Both the position numbers and the translations under genes were made by a program. A stretch of DNA of 23,778 bases from JAHFPN01 sp036559465 (GTDB lineage Bacteria; Pseudomonadota; Alphaproteobacteria; Rhizobiales; Xanthobacteraceae), in the NCBI GenBank assembly GCA_036559465.1, contig DATBTC010000036.1, positions 1 through 23,778 on the forward strand. The letters are read 5' to 3'. Below the pieces are notes generated by a model. It saw only the letters and a list, made by a program, of their open reading frames with translations. It did no database searches and was not told the DNA's origin. Shown here piece by piece: positions 1-8,529 of this stretch; the first letter of the stretch is position 1; the number at the start of each line of letters is the position of its first letter.

Positions 1-604
1 CGCGAAGCAGCTGATCGGCGAGGGCGAGCGGGTGGTCGGCGAGGCCTTTACGCTGCGCTTCATCCCGGTGCGCGAAGACATGGCGACCACCGAATCCTGG
101 GCCAATCCGGTTTCGACCCGCACCGCGATCGAGGAGATGCCAGCGGGCTGCATCGCGGTCGCCGATGCGCGCGGCGTGAAAGAGGCGGCGATTTTCGGCG
201 ATATCCTGGCCATGCGCATGAAAGTGCGCGGCGTGGCGGCGCTGGTTACCGACGGCATGCTGCGCGATCTCGACGGCATGCGCGCGACGGGCCTGCCGAC
301 CTGGTGCGGCGGCGTGGCGGCGCCGCCTTCGGTCGGCGGGCTCACCTTCATCGACTGGCAAAAGCCGATCGGCTGCGGTGGGGTCGCGATCTACCCCGGC
401 GACATCATCATCGCCGACAAGGACGGTGCAGTGTGCATCCCCAAGGCTATGGTCGCGGCGGTTGCCGCCGACGCCACCGAGCAGGAGGCGTTCGAGGCCT
501 GGGTATTCGAAGAGGTCAAGAACGGCGCCGCGCTGCCCGGCACCTATCCACCGAACGATCAGACCAAGGCGCGCTACGAGGCGGCCAAGAAGAAAGGGCG
601 TTGA
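1..604 (+). CDS. RraA-like / HMG-CHA aldolase family protein (5' truncated by window edge)
   Basis: The reading frame is open from base 2 to the TGA at 602-604, so the N-terminus (roughly 30-40 residues by family length) lies outside the window; a GTG at 32 is internal, because the codons before it still read as family sequence (IGEGERVVGEAFTLRF). Family members (RraA, class II 4-hydroxy-4-methyl-2-oxoglutarate / 4-carboxy-4-hydroxy-2-oxoadipate aldolases) are metal-dependent trimers. The diagnostic DGMLRDLDG segment carries the Arg-Asp pair of the aldolase active site (RD-x2-D/E), and the C-terminal VAIYPGDIIIADKDGAVCIP block is typical. The metal-site RD motif favours an aldolase or related decarboxylase over the RNase E inhibitor RraA. 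It ends one base before the next ATG, so it is in an operon with the aldo/keto reductase; a shared role in oxoacid metabolism is inference. The exact substrate cannot be told. Confidence 0.88.
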   Translation, partial: AKQLIGEGERVVGEAFTLRFIPVREDMATTESWANPVSTRTAIEEMPAGCIAVADARGVKEAAIFGDILAMRMKVRGVAALVTDGMLRDLDGMRATGLPTWCGGVAAPPSVGGLTFIDWQKPIGCGGVAIYPGDIIIADKDGAVCIPKAMVAAVAADATEQEAFEAWVFEEVKNGAALPGTYPPNDQTKARYEAAKKKGR

Positions 605-605
605 A

Positions 606-1439
606 ATGGCCTTCACGCAATCGGTGGAAGCGAACGGCGCAAAAATTCCGCTGCTCGGGCTCGGCACCTGGGACGTGCGCGGCAGGAATTGCGTCAGCCA
701 GGTCGCGCAGGCGCTGAAGATCGGCTATCGCCACATCGATACCGCGCAAGCCTACGACAACGAGACCGAAGTAGGCGAGGGCATCCGTAGTAGCGGCGTG
801 AAGCGCGACGCGATCTTCCTCACCACCAAGGTTTGGCATACGAATTTCCGCGCCGACGAGCTGGAGCGCTCGGTCGAGGCGAGCCTGGTGAAGCTGAAGC
901 AGCCTTATGTCGACCTGTTGCTGCTGCACTGGCCCAATCCATCGGTGCAGCTCAAGGAGACTATCGGCGCGCTGTGCAAGATGAAGACGCGTGGGCTCAC
1001 GCGCCACGTGGGCATTTCGAATTTCACGGTGAAGCTGGTGGACGAGGCGGTGCGGCTTTCGTCCGAGCCGATCGTCAACAACCAGATCGAGCTGCATCCG
1101 TTTCTCGACGCCTCCAAGGTGATCGCCGCGTGCAAGCGCCACGGCATTGCGGTGACGGCCTATAGCCCGATCGCGCGCGGGCGCGTGCATGGCGACATCG
1201 TGCTCGAAAAGATCGGCAAGGCGCGCAAGCACGCGAAGTCGGCAGTGCAGGTCGGCCTGCGCTACCTCGTGCAGCAAGGCTTCGTCATTATTCCGCGCAC
1301 CAACAATCCGGAGCGGCTGAAGGAAAACGCTGCGATCTTCGATTTCGAGCTGACCAAAGCCGAGATGGACGAAATCCGCGCGCTCGCCACATCCAAGGGC
1401 CGCGTCGTCAGCGTCTCCTGGGCGCCGGATTGGGATTGA
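606..1439 (+). CDS. Aldo/keto reductase (2,5-diketo-D-gluconate reductase-like)
   Basis: A 277-residue NAD(P)H-dependent carbonyl reductase with the (beta/alpha)8 fold. The catalytic tetrad is visible: Asp45 and Tyr50 (HIDTAQAYDNE), Lys75 (LTTKVW) and His108 (LLLLHWPNP). The substrate and cofactor motifs GLGTWD (18-23), HVGISNF, NQIELHPF and IPRTNNPERLKEN follow in the order normal for the family. In the cofactor loop the usual IPKS is IPRT, still compatible with NADPH. I chose the ATG at 606 because homology starts there (MAFTQSVEANGAKIPLLGLGTW); the same frame is open further upstream but that part is an out-of-frame shadow of the aldolase gene. It starts one base after the aldolase stop, so the two are almost certainly co-transcribed. 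The length is normal for DkgA/DkgB-type enzymes; the physiological substrate is unknown. Confidence 0.93.
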   Translation: MAFTQSVEANGAKIPLLGLGTWDVRGRNCVSQVAQALKIGYRHIDTAQAYDNETEVGEGIRSSGVKRDAIFLTTKVWHTNFRADELERSVEASLVKLKQPYVDLLLLHWPNPSVQLKETIGALCKMKTRGLTRHVGISNFTVKLVDEAVRLSSEPIVNNQIELHPFLDASKVIAACKRHGIAVTAYSPIARGRVHGDIVLEKIGKARKHAKSAVQVGLRYLVQQGFVIIPRTNNPERLKENAAIFDFELTKAEMDEIRALATSKGRVVSVSWAPDWD

Positions 1440-1495
1440 GGGTCTGTGCTCGGACTAGCGATTTTTCCTGTTATCCCTTAGTCTTACGCCTAAAG

Positions 1496-1524
1496 TTGTA
1501 GATGGCACCGGTTTGGCCTATAAT
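1496..1524 (+). promoter_or_regulatory. Candidate sigma-70 promoter for the 37-residue protein
   Basis: TTGTAG (1496-1501) and a perfect TATAAT (1519-1524) are separated by exactly 17 bases. A start near 1531 would give a leader of about 80 bases ahead of the ATG at 1610. The flanking bases are AT-richer than the genes around them. Seen by eye only. Confidence 0.6.
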
Positions 1525-1567
1525 TGACATAAGACGAGGCCTCAATGGACCGCGTCGACTGCACCGG

Positions 1568-1587
1568 GCATTCCCGGTCGGGAGTGC
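1568..1587 (+). promoter_or_regulatory. Leader hairpin upstream of small ORF
   Basis: GCATTCCC (1568-1575) can pair with GGGAGTGC (1580-1587) across the four-base loop GGTC; seven Watson-Crick pairs and one T-G pair. It lies between the candidate promoter and the ribosome binding site of the small gene at 1610 and is not followed by a T run, so it is more likely an mRNA-stabilising or regulatory structure than a terminator. Confidence 0.4.
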
Positions 1588-1609
1588 CCAAAGCAAGGGA
1601 GATCTCCCC

Positions 1610-1723
1610 ATGCAAGACCAGGTACAGCTTCAAGATCACCCGTGGACTGCCACAAGTATCGTTTGGACGGTCATTGCGCTCGCCGCCGTGGTGGCGTTCG
1701 CCGTCTACATGGGCATGCAATAG
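1610..1723 (+). CDS. Small single-span membrane protein (37 aa), function unknown
   Basis: I do not recognise the family. The ATG at 1610 is preceded by AGGGAG (about 1597-1602) at good spacing, which decides the start over the longer in-frame ATG at 1502 that lies within the promoter. The product has a polar N-terminus (MQDQVQLQDHPWT), then one hydrophobic segment at about residues 16-34, and ends in MGMQ. It has its own candidate promoter (1496-1524), leader hairpin and strong terminator (1763-1803), which is why I believe it is a real gene despite its size. A role as an inner-membrane micropeptide that binds or modulates a larger membrane complex is inference. Alternatively the ~270-base transcript could also act as a small RNA. 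Confidence 0.65.
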   Translation: MQDQVQLQDHPWTATSIVWTVIALAAVVAFAVYMGMQ

Positions 1724-1762
1724 GGAAGCCCCCTCTAAGACCCTGAACTGACATGATTTTCG

Positions 1763-1803
1763 CGCGGGCGACGGATCCCTCTCCGCCGCCCGCGTCGCTT
1801 TTT
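1763..1803 (+). terminator. Strong rho-independent terminator
   Basis: A 13-base arm at 1763-1775 pairs with 1782-1794 with a single A-C mismatch and a six-base loop, and is followed by TCGCTTTTT (1795-1803). It closes the transcription unit of the 37-residue protein and separates it from the tetR gene. Confidence 0.85.
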
Positions 1804-1884
1804 AAAGGTGGATCAATAGGATAGTGGCACATTTTGGTGCGTTGATTCATGCGAGGACGATGCACGGAATTGTGATTTAAAAAT

Positions 1885-1896
1885 ACGAACGGTCGT
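1885..1896 (+). promoter_or_regulatory. Candidate TetR-type operator
   Basis: ACGAACGGTCGT is a 12-base near-palindrome (10 of 12 positions symmetric) that ends eight bases before the tetR ATG. Its position and the ACGA...TCGT half sites resemble operators of TetR/AcrR regulators, which commonly repress their own operon. Binding is inferred. Confidence 0.5.
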
Positions 1897-1904
1897 GCTA
1901 TTAA

Positions 1905-2519
1905 ATGGGCATGGCACACGCAGCCGCGCCTGCAATCAGCAAGGGCGACCGCACCCGGTCCCGCATTCTCGACGAGGCTGCCTCGTTGGCCAGCGTCGGC
2001 GGCATCGGCTCGGTCACGCTCGGCAATCTCGCCGAGCGGCTCGGCATGTCGAAGAGCGGCCTGTTCGCCCATTTCGACTCCAAGGAAGCCCTTCAGGTCG
2101 AAGTCCTCGACCGGGCCGCGACGCAGTTCCGCGCGCGGGTGGTGGATCCGCTGGTCGATGTCCCGGACAAGAGCGCGCGCCTCGCGATCTTCTTCAAGCT
2201 CTGGCTCGATTGGATCGAGAACCCGGGCCTGGGCGGTGGCTGCCCGATTCTGGCCGCCGCGCTCGAGTTCGACGACGTGCCCGGCCCGATCCGCGAGACC
2301 TCGGCCGGCCATTACGGCGAGCTCTACGACCTGATCCGCCGCCTGGTGCGCGTCGCGCATCCGGAGGCCGACGCCGAAGCCATGGCTTCGACCATCGACG
2401 GCCTCGCGCTTTCCCATCTCGGGCGCGTGCGCCTGCTGAACGAGAAGAACGCGCGCCAACACACGATGCGGGCTTTCGAATTCCTGCTCGCCAATCCCCC
2501 TCGCAAGGAACTGCCATGA
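1905..2519 (+). CDS. TetR/AcrR family transcriptional regulator
   Basis: A 204-residue one-component regulator. The N-terminal helix-turn-helix domain runs from about residue 13 to 65: TRSRILDEAASLASVGG, then VTLGNLAERLGMSKSGLFAHFDSKEAL, with the recognition helix around MSKSGLFAHF. The C-terminal ligand and dimer domain carries WIENPGLGGGCPILAAALEFDD, a segment seen in one large TetR subgroup. There is no good Shine-Dalgarno before the ATG at 1905; the ATG two codons later (1911) is an alternative start. The stop overlaps the next ATG in ATGA (2516-2519), so the regulator and the alpha/beta hydrolase are translationally coupled. A near-palindrome just upstream (1885-1896) suggests self-repression, relieved by a ligand that may be a substrate of the hydrolase (inference). 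Confidence 0.92.
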   Translation: MGMAHAAAPAISKGDRTRSRILDEAASLASVGGIGSVTLGNLAERLGMSKSGLFAHFDSKEALQVEVLDRAATQFRARVVDPLVDVPDKSARLAIFFKLWLDWIENPGLGGGCPILAAALEFDDVPGPIRETSAGHYGELYDLIRRLVRVAHPEADAEAMASTIDGLALSHLGRVRLLNEKNARQHTMRAFEFLLANPPRKELP

Positions 2520-3403
2520 ACAAGATCGATCGTTCTCCGCGCAAGCCCACGCTGTTGCAGGGTGCGATGCTGCGCGTCGCCGCTCTGATCAACCCGCATG
2601 GCGTCGATCGCCGCGTGGTGAGCGAATTCTTGAAGCCGCGGCGGTACCTGACCCCCGATACCGAGATCCTCGATCTGCCCCCGCCACAGGAAGGCATGCG
2701 GATCGCCACCGGCGACGCTTGGGTCGCAGCTTGGCGCTGGGGCAATGGTCCCGCGGTGCTGTTCGCGCACGGCTGGGAAGACGACCATCATGTTTTCGAT
2801 CCCATGATCGCGCAACTGATCGCCGCCGGCCATTCGGTGATCGCGTTCGATCTGCCGGCGCACGGCTGCTCCGGCGGCCGGCGCGTGGCGCTGCCTTCGG
2901 CAGCACAAGCCATCGCCGATGTTGCCGAAGCGCTCGGCCCGGTGCGTGCCGTGGTCGGCCATTCGTTCGGCGGCGCTGCGGCGACGCTTGCGGTTTCCTC
3001 GAGGCTTAAGGTCGAACGCGTCGTCACGGTCGCAACGCCGATCAGCATGGCGCGCTTGTTGGACTTGGTGGTGAAGCGGCTCGGGCTTTCGCGCGCGCGG
3101 CGCGCGGGCATCGAGCGCGAGCTGGTGCGCCGGGTCGGTGTTTCCTTGGCCGCGGTCGAACTCGAGGCGGTCGCGCCGCGTCTCGTTACGCCGGCGCTCG
3201 TGGTGCATTCGCGCGACGACCGGATCGTGCCGTTCCTCGCAGGCGTGCGCCTGCAACGCGCCTGGCCCGGCGCCAAGCTGTTCGCCGTGGAAGGGCTCGG
3301 GCACCGGCGAATATTGTCCGATCTCGCGGTGATGGAGCGGCTCTCAAATTTCCTCGCATTACCCGCGATGGCGAACGAGACGGGGCTCGCTGCCTCGGCT
3401 TGA
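2516..3403 (+). CDS. Alpha/beta hydrolase, TetR-controlled
   Basis: A 295-residue serine hydrolase. The nucleophile elbow GHSFGG places Ser150, the acid is Asp235 in HSRDDRIVP, and the base is His263 in EGLGHRRIL; the oxyanion-hole segment AHGWEDDHH is at about 85-92. The frame extends upstream within tetR, but the ATG at 2516 overlaps the tetR stop and gives a normal length, so I take it as the start. No signal peptide is evident; the first 60 residues are a family-type lead-in before the beta-sheet core. Pairing with a TetR regulator in one operon suggests a detoxifying or ester-hydrolysing role induced by a small hydrophobic molecule, but the substrate is not readable. Confidence 0.9.
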   Translation: MNKIDRSPRKPTLLQGAMLRVAALINPHGVDRRVVSEFLKPRRYLTPDTEILDLPPPQEGMRIATGDAWVAAWRWGNGPAVLFAHGWEDDHHVFDPMIAQLIAAGHSVIAFDLPAHGCSGGRRVALPSAAQAIADVAEALGPVRAVVGHSFGGAAATLAVSSRLKVERVVTVATPISMARLLDLVVKRLGLSRARRAGIERELVRRVGVSLAAVELEAVAPRLVTPALVVHSRDDRIVPFLAGVRLQRAWPGAKLFAVEGLGHRRILSDLAVMERLSNFLALPAMANETGLAASA

Positions 3404-3446
3404 CCCTCGCGCGCCACTGGCGGATCGTAGAGGCGGCGAGGAAACC

Positions 3447-3848
3447 ATGGCTCAGAAGATCACGCTCAGCTACCGCACGCTGGTGGACGAGGCGCTGGCG
3501 AAGATCGAGACCATCCAGCCGCAGGACGCCGTCAAGTTGCACGGCCGCGACGACGTGGTGCTGGTCGATATCCGCGATATCCGGGAGCTCAAGCGCGACG
3601 GGCGCGTGCCCGGCGCGGTGCATTGTCCGCGCGGCATGCTCGAGTTCTGGATCGATCCGACCTCGCCCTATTACAAGCCGGCCTTCGGCGAGGACAAGAA
3701 GTACGTTTTCTTCTGCGCTGGCGGCTTGCGCTCGGTGCTGGCGGCGGAGACGGCGCAGCGCATGGGGCTCAAGCCGGTCGCGCATATCCACGAGGGCTTC
3801 CGCGGCTGGAAGGCCGCGGGCGGGCCGGTGGAGACGGATCCCAAGTGA
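3447..3848 (+). CDS. Rhodanese-like domain protein
   Basis: A 133-residue single-domain sulfurtransferase-like protein. The CDC25/rhodanese elements are present: VVLVDIRDIRELKRDGRVPGAVHCPRGML (about 37-64), then the active-site loop FFCAGGLRS with the catalytic Cys90, then HIHEGFRGWKAAGGPVE at the C-terminus. Proteins of this kind carry a persulfide on the Cys and donate sulfur to cyanide, thiols or partner proteins; it is probably cytoplasmic, as no signal peptide is seen. Its ATG follows GAGG (about 3438-3441). It begins 43 bases after the hydrolase and may share its transcript. Partner unknown. Confidence 0.93.
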   Translation: MAQKITLSYRTLVDEALAKIETIQPQDAVKLHGRDDVVLVDIRDIRELKRDGRVPGAVHCPRGMLEFWIDPTSPYYKPAFGEDKKYVFFCAGGLRSVLAAETAQRMGLKPVAHIHEGFRGWKAAGGPVETDPK

Positions 3849-3938
3849 GGGATCAACTGGCCTGATCGACTCGATCAAAACAATGCGCTTGCCCGGGCGC
3901 GACTCGCGTGGCGATCATCATGCGGGCAGGGGGAATTC

Positions 3939-4595
3939 ATGCCGCTCACGCTGGTCATCGGGTCGAAGACGTATTCGTCGTGGTCGCTGCGGCCGTGGCT
4001 GGCGCTGGCGCACCATAAAATCCCGGTCGACGAGGTGCTGATCCCGAACGGCACGGCGGACTTCAAGGAAAAAGTCGCGGCCCAGGGCGCCGGCAGGACG
4101 GTGCCGATCCTGATCGACGGCAAGGAGAAGATCTGGGAGTCGATCGCGATCCTGGAATATCTCGCCGAGAAATTCCCGCAGACCAAGCTATGGCCGGCCG
4201 ATCCCATCGCGCGGGCCCATGCGCGCACGATTTCGGCCGAAATGCACGCGGGCTTTCCGGTGCTGCGCGGTAATTACCACTTCAACCTGCGGCGCAAGCG
4301 GGCGCGGCGCACGCTCGTGGCCGAGGTCGGGCCGGAGATCGCGCGCATCGAGGCGCTCTGGGGCGGGACGCGCGAGCGCTTCGGTAAGGGCGGCGATTTC
4401 CTGTTCGGGGAATTTTCCGCGGCCGATTGCATGTATGCGCCGGTCGCGGGCCGCATCGTCAGTTACGAGTTGAAGGTCGATAAGGCCACGTCCGCCTATG
4501 TCGAGGCGATCACGCAGCTTCCGGCCTACCGCGCTTGGTTCGACGCCGCGCAAAGCGAGCGCTGGCCCTACGCAGCGACCGATGCGCTGGACTGA
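3939..4595 (+). CDS. Glutathione S-transferase family protein
   Basis: A 218-residue soluble GST. The N-terminal thioredoxin-like domain (about 1-80) shows GSKTYSSWSLRPWL with a Ser-rich catalytic turn (Ser13/Ser14) rather than Tyr, then GRTVPILIDG with the cis-Pro, and WESIAILEYLAEKFP for gamma-glutamyl binding. The all-helical C-terminal domain includes FLFGEFSAADCMYAPV, the normal N-capping Asp region. The YSSWSLRPW type is common in proteobacterial GSTs of unassigned substrate. The ATG follows AGGGGGA at good spacing. Located 90 bases after the rhodanese gene; both act on sulfur or thiol chemistry, but a functional link is only a guess. Confidence 0.93.
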   Translation: MPLTLVIGSKTYSSWSLRPWLALAHHKIPVDEVLIPNGTADFKEKVAAQGAGRTVPILIDGKEKIWESIAILEYLAEKFPQTKLWPADPIARAHARTISAEMHAGFPVLRGNYHFNLRRKRARRTLVAEVGPEIARIEALWGGTRERFGKGGDFLFGEFSAADCMYAPVAGRIVSYELKVDKATSAYVEAITQLPAYRAWFDAAQSERWPYAATDALD

Positions 4596-4614
4596 AGGCT
4601 CTCCCATAAGCCTT
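4595..4614 (+). terminator. Weak hairpin after GST gene
   Basis: AAGGCT (4595-4600) pairs with AGCCTT (4609-4614) over an eight-base loop, starting at the last base of the GST stop codon. Only six pairs and a very short T tail, so it may be a weak terminator or processing site. Confidence 0.3.
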
Positions 4615-4703
4615 TGCCGTATCTGTACTTTCCCGCCCTAGGCACGGGTGCGCGACTCACATAGCTTCCGCGCGCTTCGTTTACCCCCTGGGGAGGGACC
4701 CAA

Positions 4704-5432
4704 ATGCTCAACCGAAAATATCGAAAATACTGGGCCGAGGCGTTCGGCAGCTTCTGGCTCGTGTTCGGTGGTTGTGCGACGGCGTTGTTTTTTGCAGCGA
4801 CACCGCAAGCGGGCGTTGGGTATCTCGCCATCGCGTTGGCGTTCGGACTCACGGTGCTGACCGGCGCCTATGCGTTCGCCCGCATCTCGGGCGCGCACTT
4901 CAATCCGGCGATCACGGTCGGCATGGCGGTGAACGGCCGGCTGCCGACCGGCGAGGTGTTTCCCTACATCGTGTCGCAGCTCATCGGCGGCTTCCTCGCC
5001 GCGCTGGCGCTCTACTGGATCCTGACAGGCAAGGTGGGCCCGGCAAACGTGAACATCCTGGCGGGCGGCTTCGCCTCCACCGGCTACGGCGAGCATTCGC
5101 TCGGCAAGTATTCGATGATCGCCTGCTTCGTCACCGAAGTGGTGATGACGTTCTTCTTCGTCACCATCATTCTGGCGGTGACGGCGCGCAAGGCGACGGC
5201 CGATCTCGCGCCGCTCGCCATCGGGCTCACGCTCACGCTGATTCACCTGGGTGCGATCCACGTTTCCGGCGCCTCAGTCAACCCGATGCGCTCGACCTCG
5301 ACCGCGCTGATCCCGGCGATCTTCAGCGGGCCGACCTGGCCGCTCAACGAGCTGTGGCTCTACTGGATCGCGCCGATCCTGGGCGGCGGCTTTGCCGGCT
5401 GGGTCTACAAGGAAGTGTTCGCGGACGACTGA
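4704..5432 (+). CDS. aqpZ: AqpZ-like aquaporin with NPM in place of the second NPA
   Basis: A 242-residue, six-helix major intrinsic protein of the inner membrane, close to bacterial AqpZ in length and order (AEAFGSFWLVFGGCATA; ISGAHFNPAITVG; IHLGAIHVSGASVNPMRST). The first half-helix motif is canonical, Asn67-Pro68-Ala69. The second reads Asn193-Pro194-Met195-Arg196: the Ala is replaced by Met (ATG at 5286-5288). Aligned on E. coli AqpZ, the aromatic/arginine filter would be Phe47, His181, Ala190 (Thr in AqpZ) and Arg196, so water transport is likely but the pore may differ. The ATG follows a strong GGGAGGGA. It stands alone between the GST and the carboxylase gene, with about 110 bases upstream for its own promoter. 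Confidence 0.93.
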   Translation: MLNRKYRKYWAEAFGSFWLVFGGCATALFFAATPQAGVGYLAIALAFGLTVLTGAYAFARISGAHFNPAITVGMAVNGRLPTGEVFPYIVSQLIGGFLAALALYWILTGKVGPANVNILAGGFASTGYGEHSLGKYSMIACFVTEVVMTFFFVTIILAVTARKATADLAPLAIGLTLTLIHLGAIHVSGASVNPMRSTSTALIPAIFSGPTWPLNELWLYWIAPILGGGFAGWVYKEVFADD

Positions 5433-5509
5433 CGCACGGCCCTTTCCCTGGGAGGAAGGGGACTTGTGATAACTGCGCCGCCACGGCACTTTGTATCAGG
5501 GAGTGACCC

Positions 5510-7117
<1,608 letters not shown>

Positions 7118-7141
7118 ACGTGCCTCTCGGGGGAGGGCGCC

Positions 7142-7534
7142 ATGACCGAGTTCAAGGACTTTCTCGAAGACTATCGCCGCACGTGGGAAGCGGTAATGAA
7201 CGCGGGCGATGTCGCGCCGCTCAGCCGTTTCTTTCATATTCCCTATTTTGCGGTTGGCGCGGACGGGGCCATCACGCTGGTACGCGGCGAAGACGAAATT
7301 TGCGGCTTCAATCAGACGCGCCTTGATTTATTCCGCAAGGACAAGGTGACGCGCGCGTTCAGCCGGGGTTGCGACGTGCTCACGCTTGGGAGTGGAAGCG
7401 CGATGATCGTCGCCAATTGGGAACTGCAGCGCGCCGACGGCACGGTCGCGCGCGTGTGGCGGCACTTCTACAACATGGCGCGTACGCCGGAGGGTTTGAA
7501 GATTCTCGTATCTACGTTCTCGCCGGGGTCGTGA
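7142..7534 (+). CDS. NTF2/SnoaL-like small protein (paralogue 1)
   Basis: A 130-residue soluble protein with the look of an NTF2-like cone fold: N-terminal helix FKDFLEDYRRTWEAVMNAGD, then FFHIPYFAVGADGAITLVRGEDEI, and a C-terminal sheet with MIVANWELQRADGTVARVWRHFYNMAR. This resembles stress-linked or cofactor-free enzyme members (SnoaL/DUF4440 type), but I cannot assign a reaction. The ATG follows GGGAGGG at good spacing, 24 bases after the carboxyltransferase stop, so it is probably co-transcribed with it. The next gene is a diverged paralogue with the same motif order. Confidence 0.7.
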   Translation: MTEFKDFLEDYRRTWEAVMNAGDVAPLSRFFHIPYFAVGADGAITLVRGEDEICGFNQTRLDLFRKDKVTRAFSRGCDVLTLGSGSAMIVANWELQRADGTVARVWRHFYNMARTPEGLKILVSTFSPGS

Positions 7535-7604
7535 GTCGGCAGCGGACTTTTGAAGCGAATGTGCCAATTTTGAACCACAAAGAGTGTCCGCGGAGGATGC
7601 AAAA

Positions 7605-7979
7605 ATGAGCGAAATTGAAAGGTTCTTCGAAGCCTATCGCAACACAGGGGAGTCCAATAAGAGCTTGGCGCCCTACTATCACGCGCCATGTCTCACTCTG
7701 CGCGGCGACGGTTCGTTCGTGTCGCTTCAATCCGTGGACGATTTGGCCCGATTTTTTCAAACGCTGGCCGATACCTTCGACAGCCAAGGCTTGGTGAAAT
7801 TCCCCTACAAGGACTTTTCGGCCGAGTCGCTCGGTCCGCGCAGTGCGTTCGTGACGATGACCTGGGAGGCCCTGAAGGCTGACGGAACATTGGGTCGGGA
7901 ATGGCGACAATCCTATAACCTCGTGCGCTTCGGCGAGAAGTGGGAGATCGTGTTATCGACAATCCACGTTGGCGCTTGA
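7605..7979 (+). CDS. NTF2/SnoaL-like small protein (paralogue 2)
   Basis: A 124-residue protein aligned along its length with the preceding gene: FFEAYRNTGESNK, YYHAPCLTLRGDGSFVSLQSVDDL and FVTMTWEALKADGTLGREWRQSYNLVR correspond to segments of its neighbour. I use the ATG at 7605 because a perfect GGAGG (7592-7596) sits at the right distance; an in-frame GTG at 7584 lies upstream of that ribosome site. The tandem pair probably arose by local duplication. It ends 22 bases from the stop of the convergent DUF1772 gene. Function unknown; a small-molecule pocket or heterodimer with its paralogue is possible but not shown. Confidence 0.72.
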   Translation: MSEIERFFEAYRNTGESNKSLAPYYHAPCLTLRGDGSFVSLQSVDDLARFFQTLADTFDSQGLVKFPYKDFSAESLGPRSAFVTMTWEALKADGTLGREWRQSYNLVRFGEKWEIVLSTIHVGA

Positions 7980-8001
7980 ATTCGGAGGACAGCAAGCGGC
8001 G

Positions 8002-8493
8002 CTACCGCTGAGTTGCCTCCAGCCACATGGTGGCTCCAAACAGAACAAACGTAACGATCGAAGCGAACGTCCGCACCAAATTCCAGAACATCCACGGATC
8101 GTAGAACGCGCGCCAGGTGGCGGCGGCGGTGGCGGCGGTCGGGTTCGCGGCCGCGAGCTGGTTGTTGAGCGGCACGTTGAACGCAAGCGTCACGGCGAAG
8201 ACGCCGAGCGCGTAGACCAGAACGCCCGCCCACACGAGGGAGGCCGGTGCAGTGCCCCAGGAACGCAGATAGAGCAGCGCCGCGACCGCGCCAAACACCA
8301 GCGTGCCGAGGAAGCTGAACATGAATATCGGATTGGTGATGACGACGTTGATCGATTTCAGGGCGTTGATGGCCGTCATCGGGTCGGCGGCGTTCAGGCC
8401 GGGCATGGCCGTCCAGTGATAGGCGTAGAACAGGCCGGCGCTCAGCGCGGAGGCGAAGGTCGCCAGCGACAGGAATATCAGCGCGATGGTCAT
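8002..8493 (-). CDS. DUF1772 / anthrone oxygenase-like membrane protein
   Basis: A 163-residue protein with about four membrane spans. It opens MTIALIFLSLATFASALSAG with LFYAYHWTAMPGL directly after, then carries INVVITNPIFMFSFLGTL in the second span and the family motif VTLAFNVPLNNQLA, followed by a WRAFYDPWMFWNLVRT segment. The N-LNN Asn cluster in FNVPLNN is typical of the DUF1772 family, whose best studied relatives are anthrone oxygenases; most bacterial members are uncharacterised. The start at 8493 is fixed by GGAGG six bases upstream on the minus strand; the longer frame to 8652 runs through a palindromic repeat and is not credible. Confidence 0.85.
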   Translation of the reverse strand: MTIALIFLSLATFASALSAGLFYAYHWTAMPGLNAADPMTAINALKSINVVITNPIFMFSFLGTLVFGAVAALLYLRSWGTAPASLVWAGVLVYALGVFAVTLAFNVPLNNQLAAANPTAATAAATWRAFYDPWMFWNLVRTFASIVTFVLFGATMWLEATQR

Positions 8494-8529
8494 CTTTGCC
8501 TCCTTGGCACGACCACATACTACAACGTC

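Noticed and set aside
2324..3304. 326-codon open frame on the minus strand opposite the TetR/hydrolase genes
   Set aside because: Antisense shadow of GC-rich codons: His/Arg/Asp-rich product, no domain, no ribosome site, and the plus-strand genes have clear catalytic motifs.
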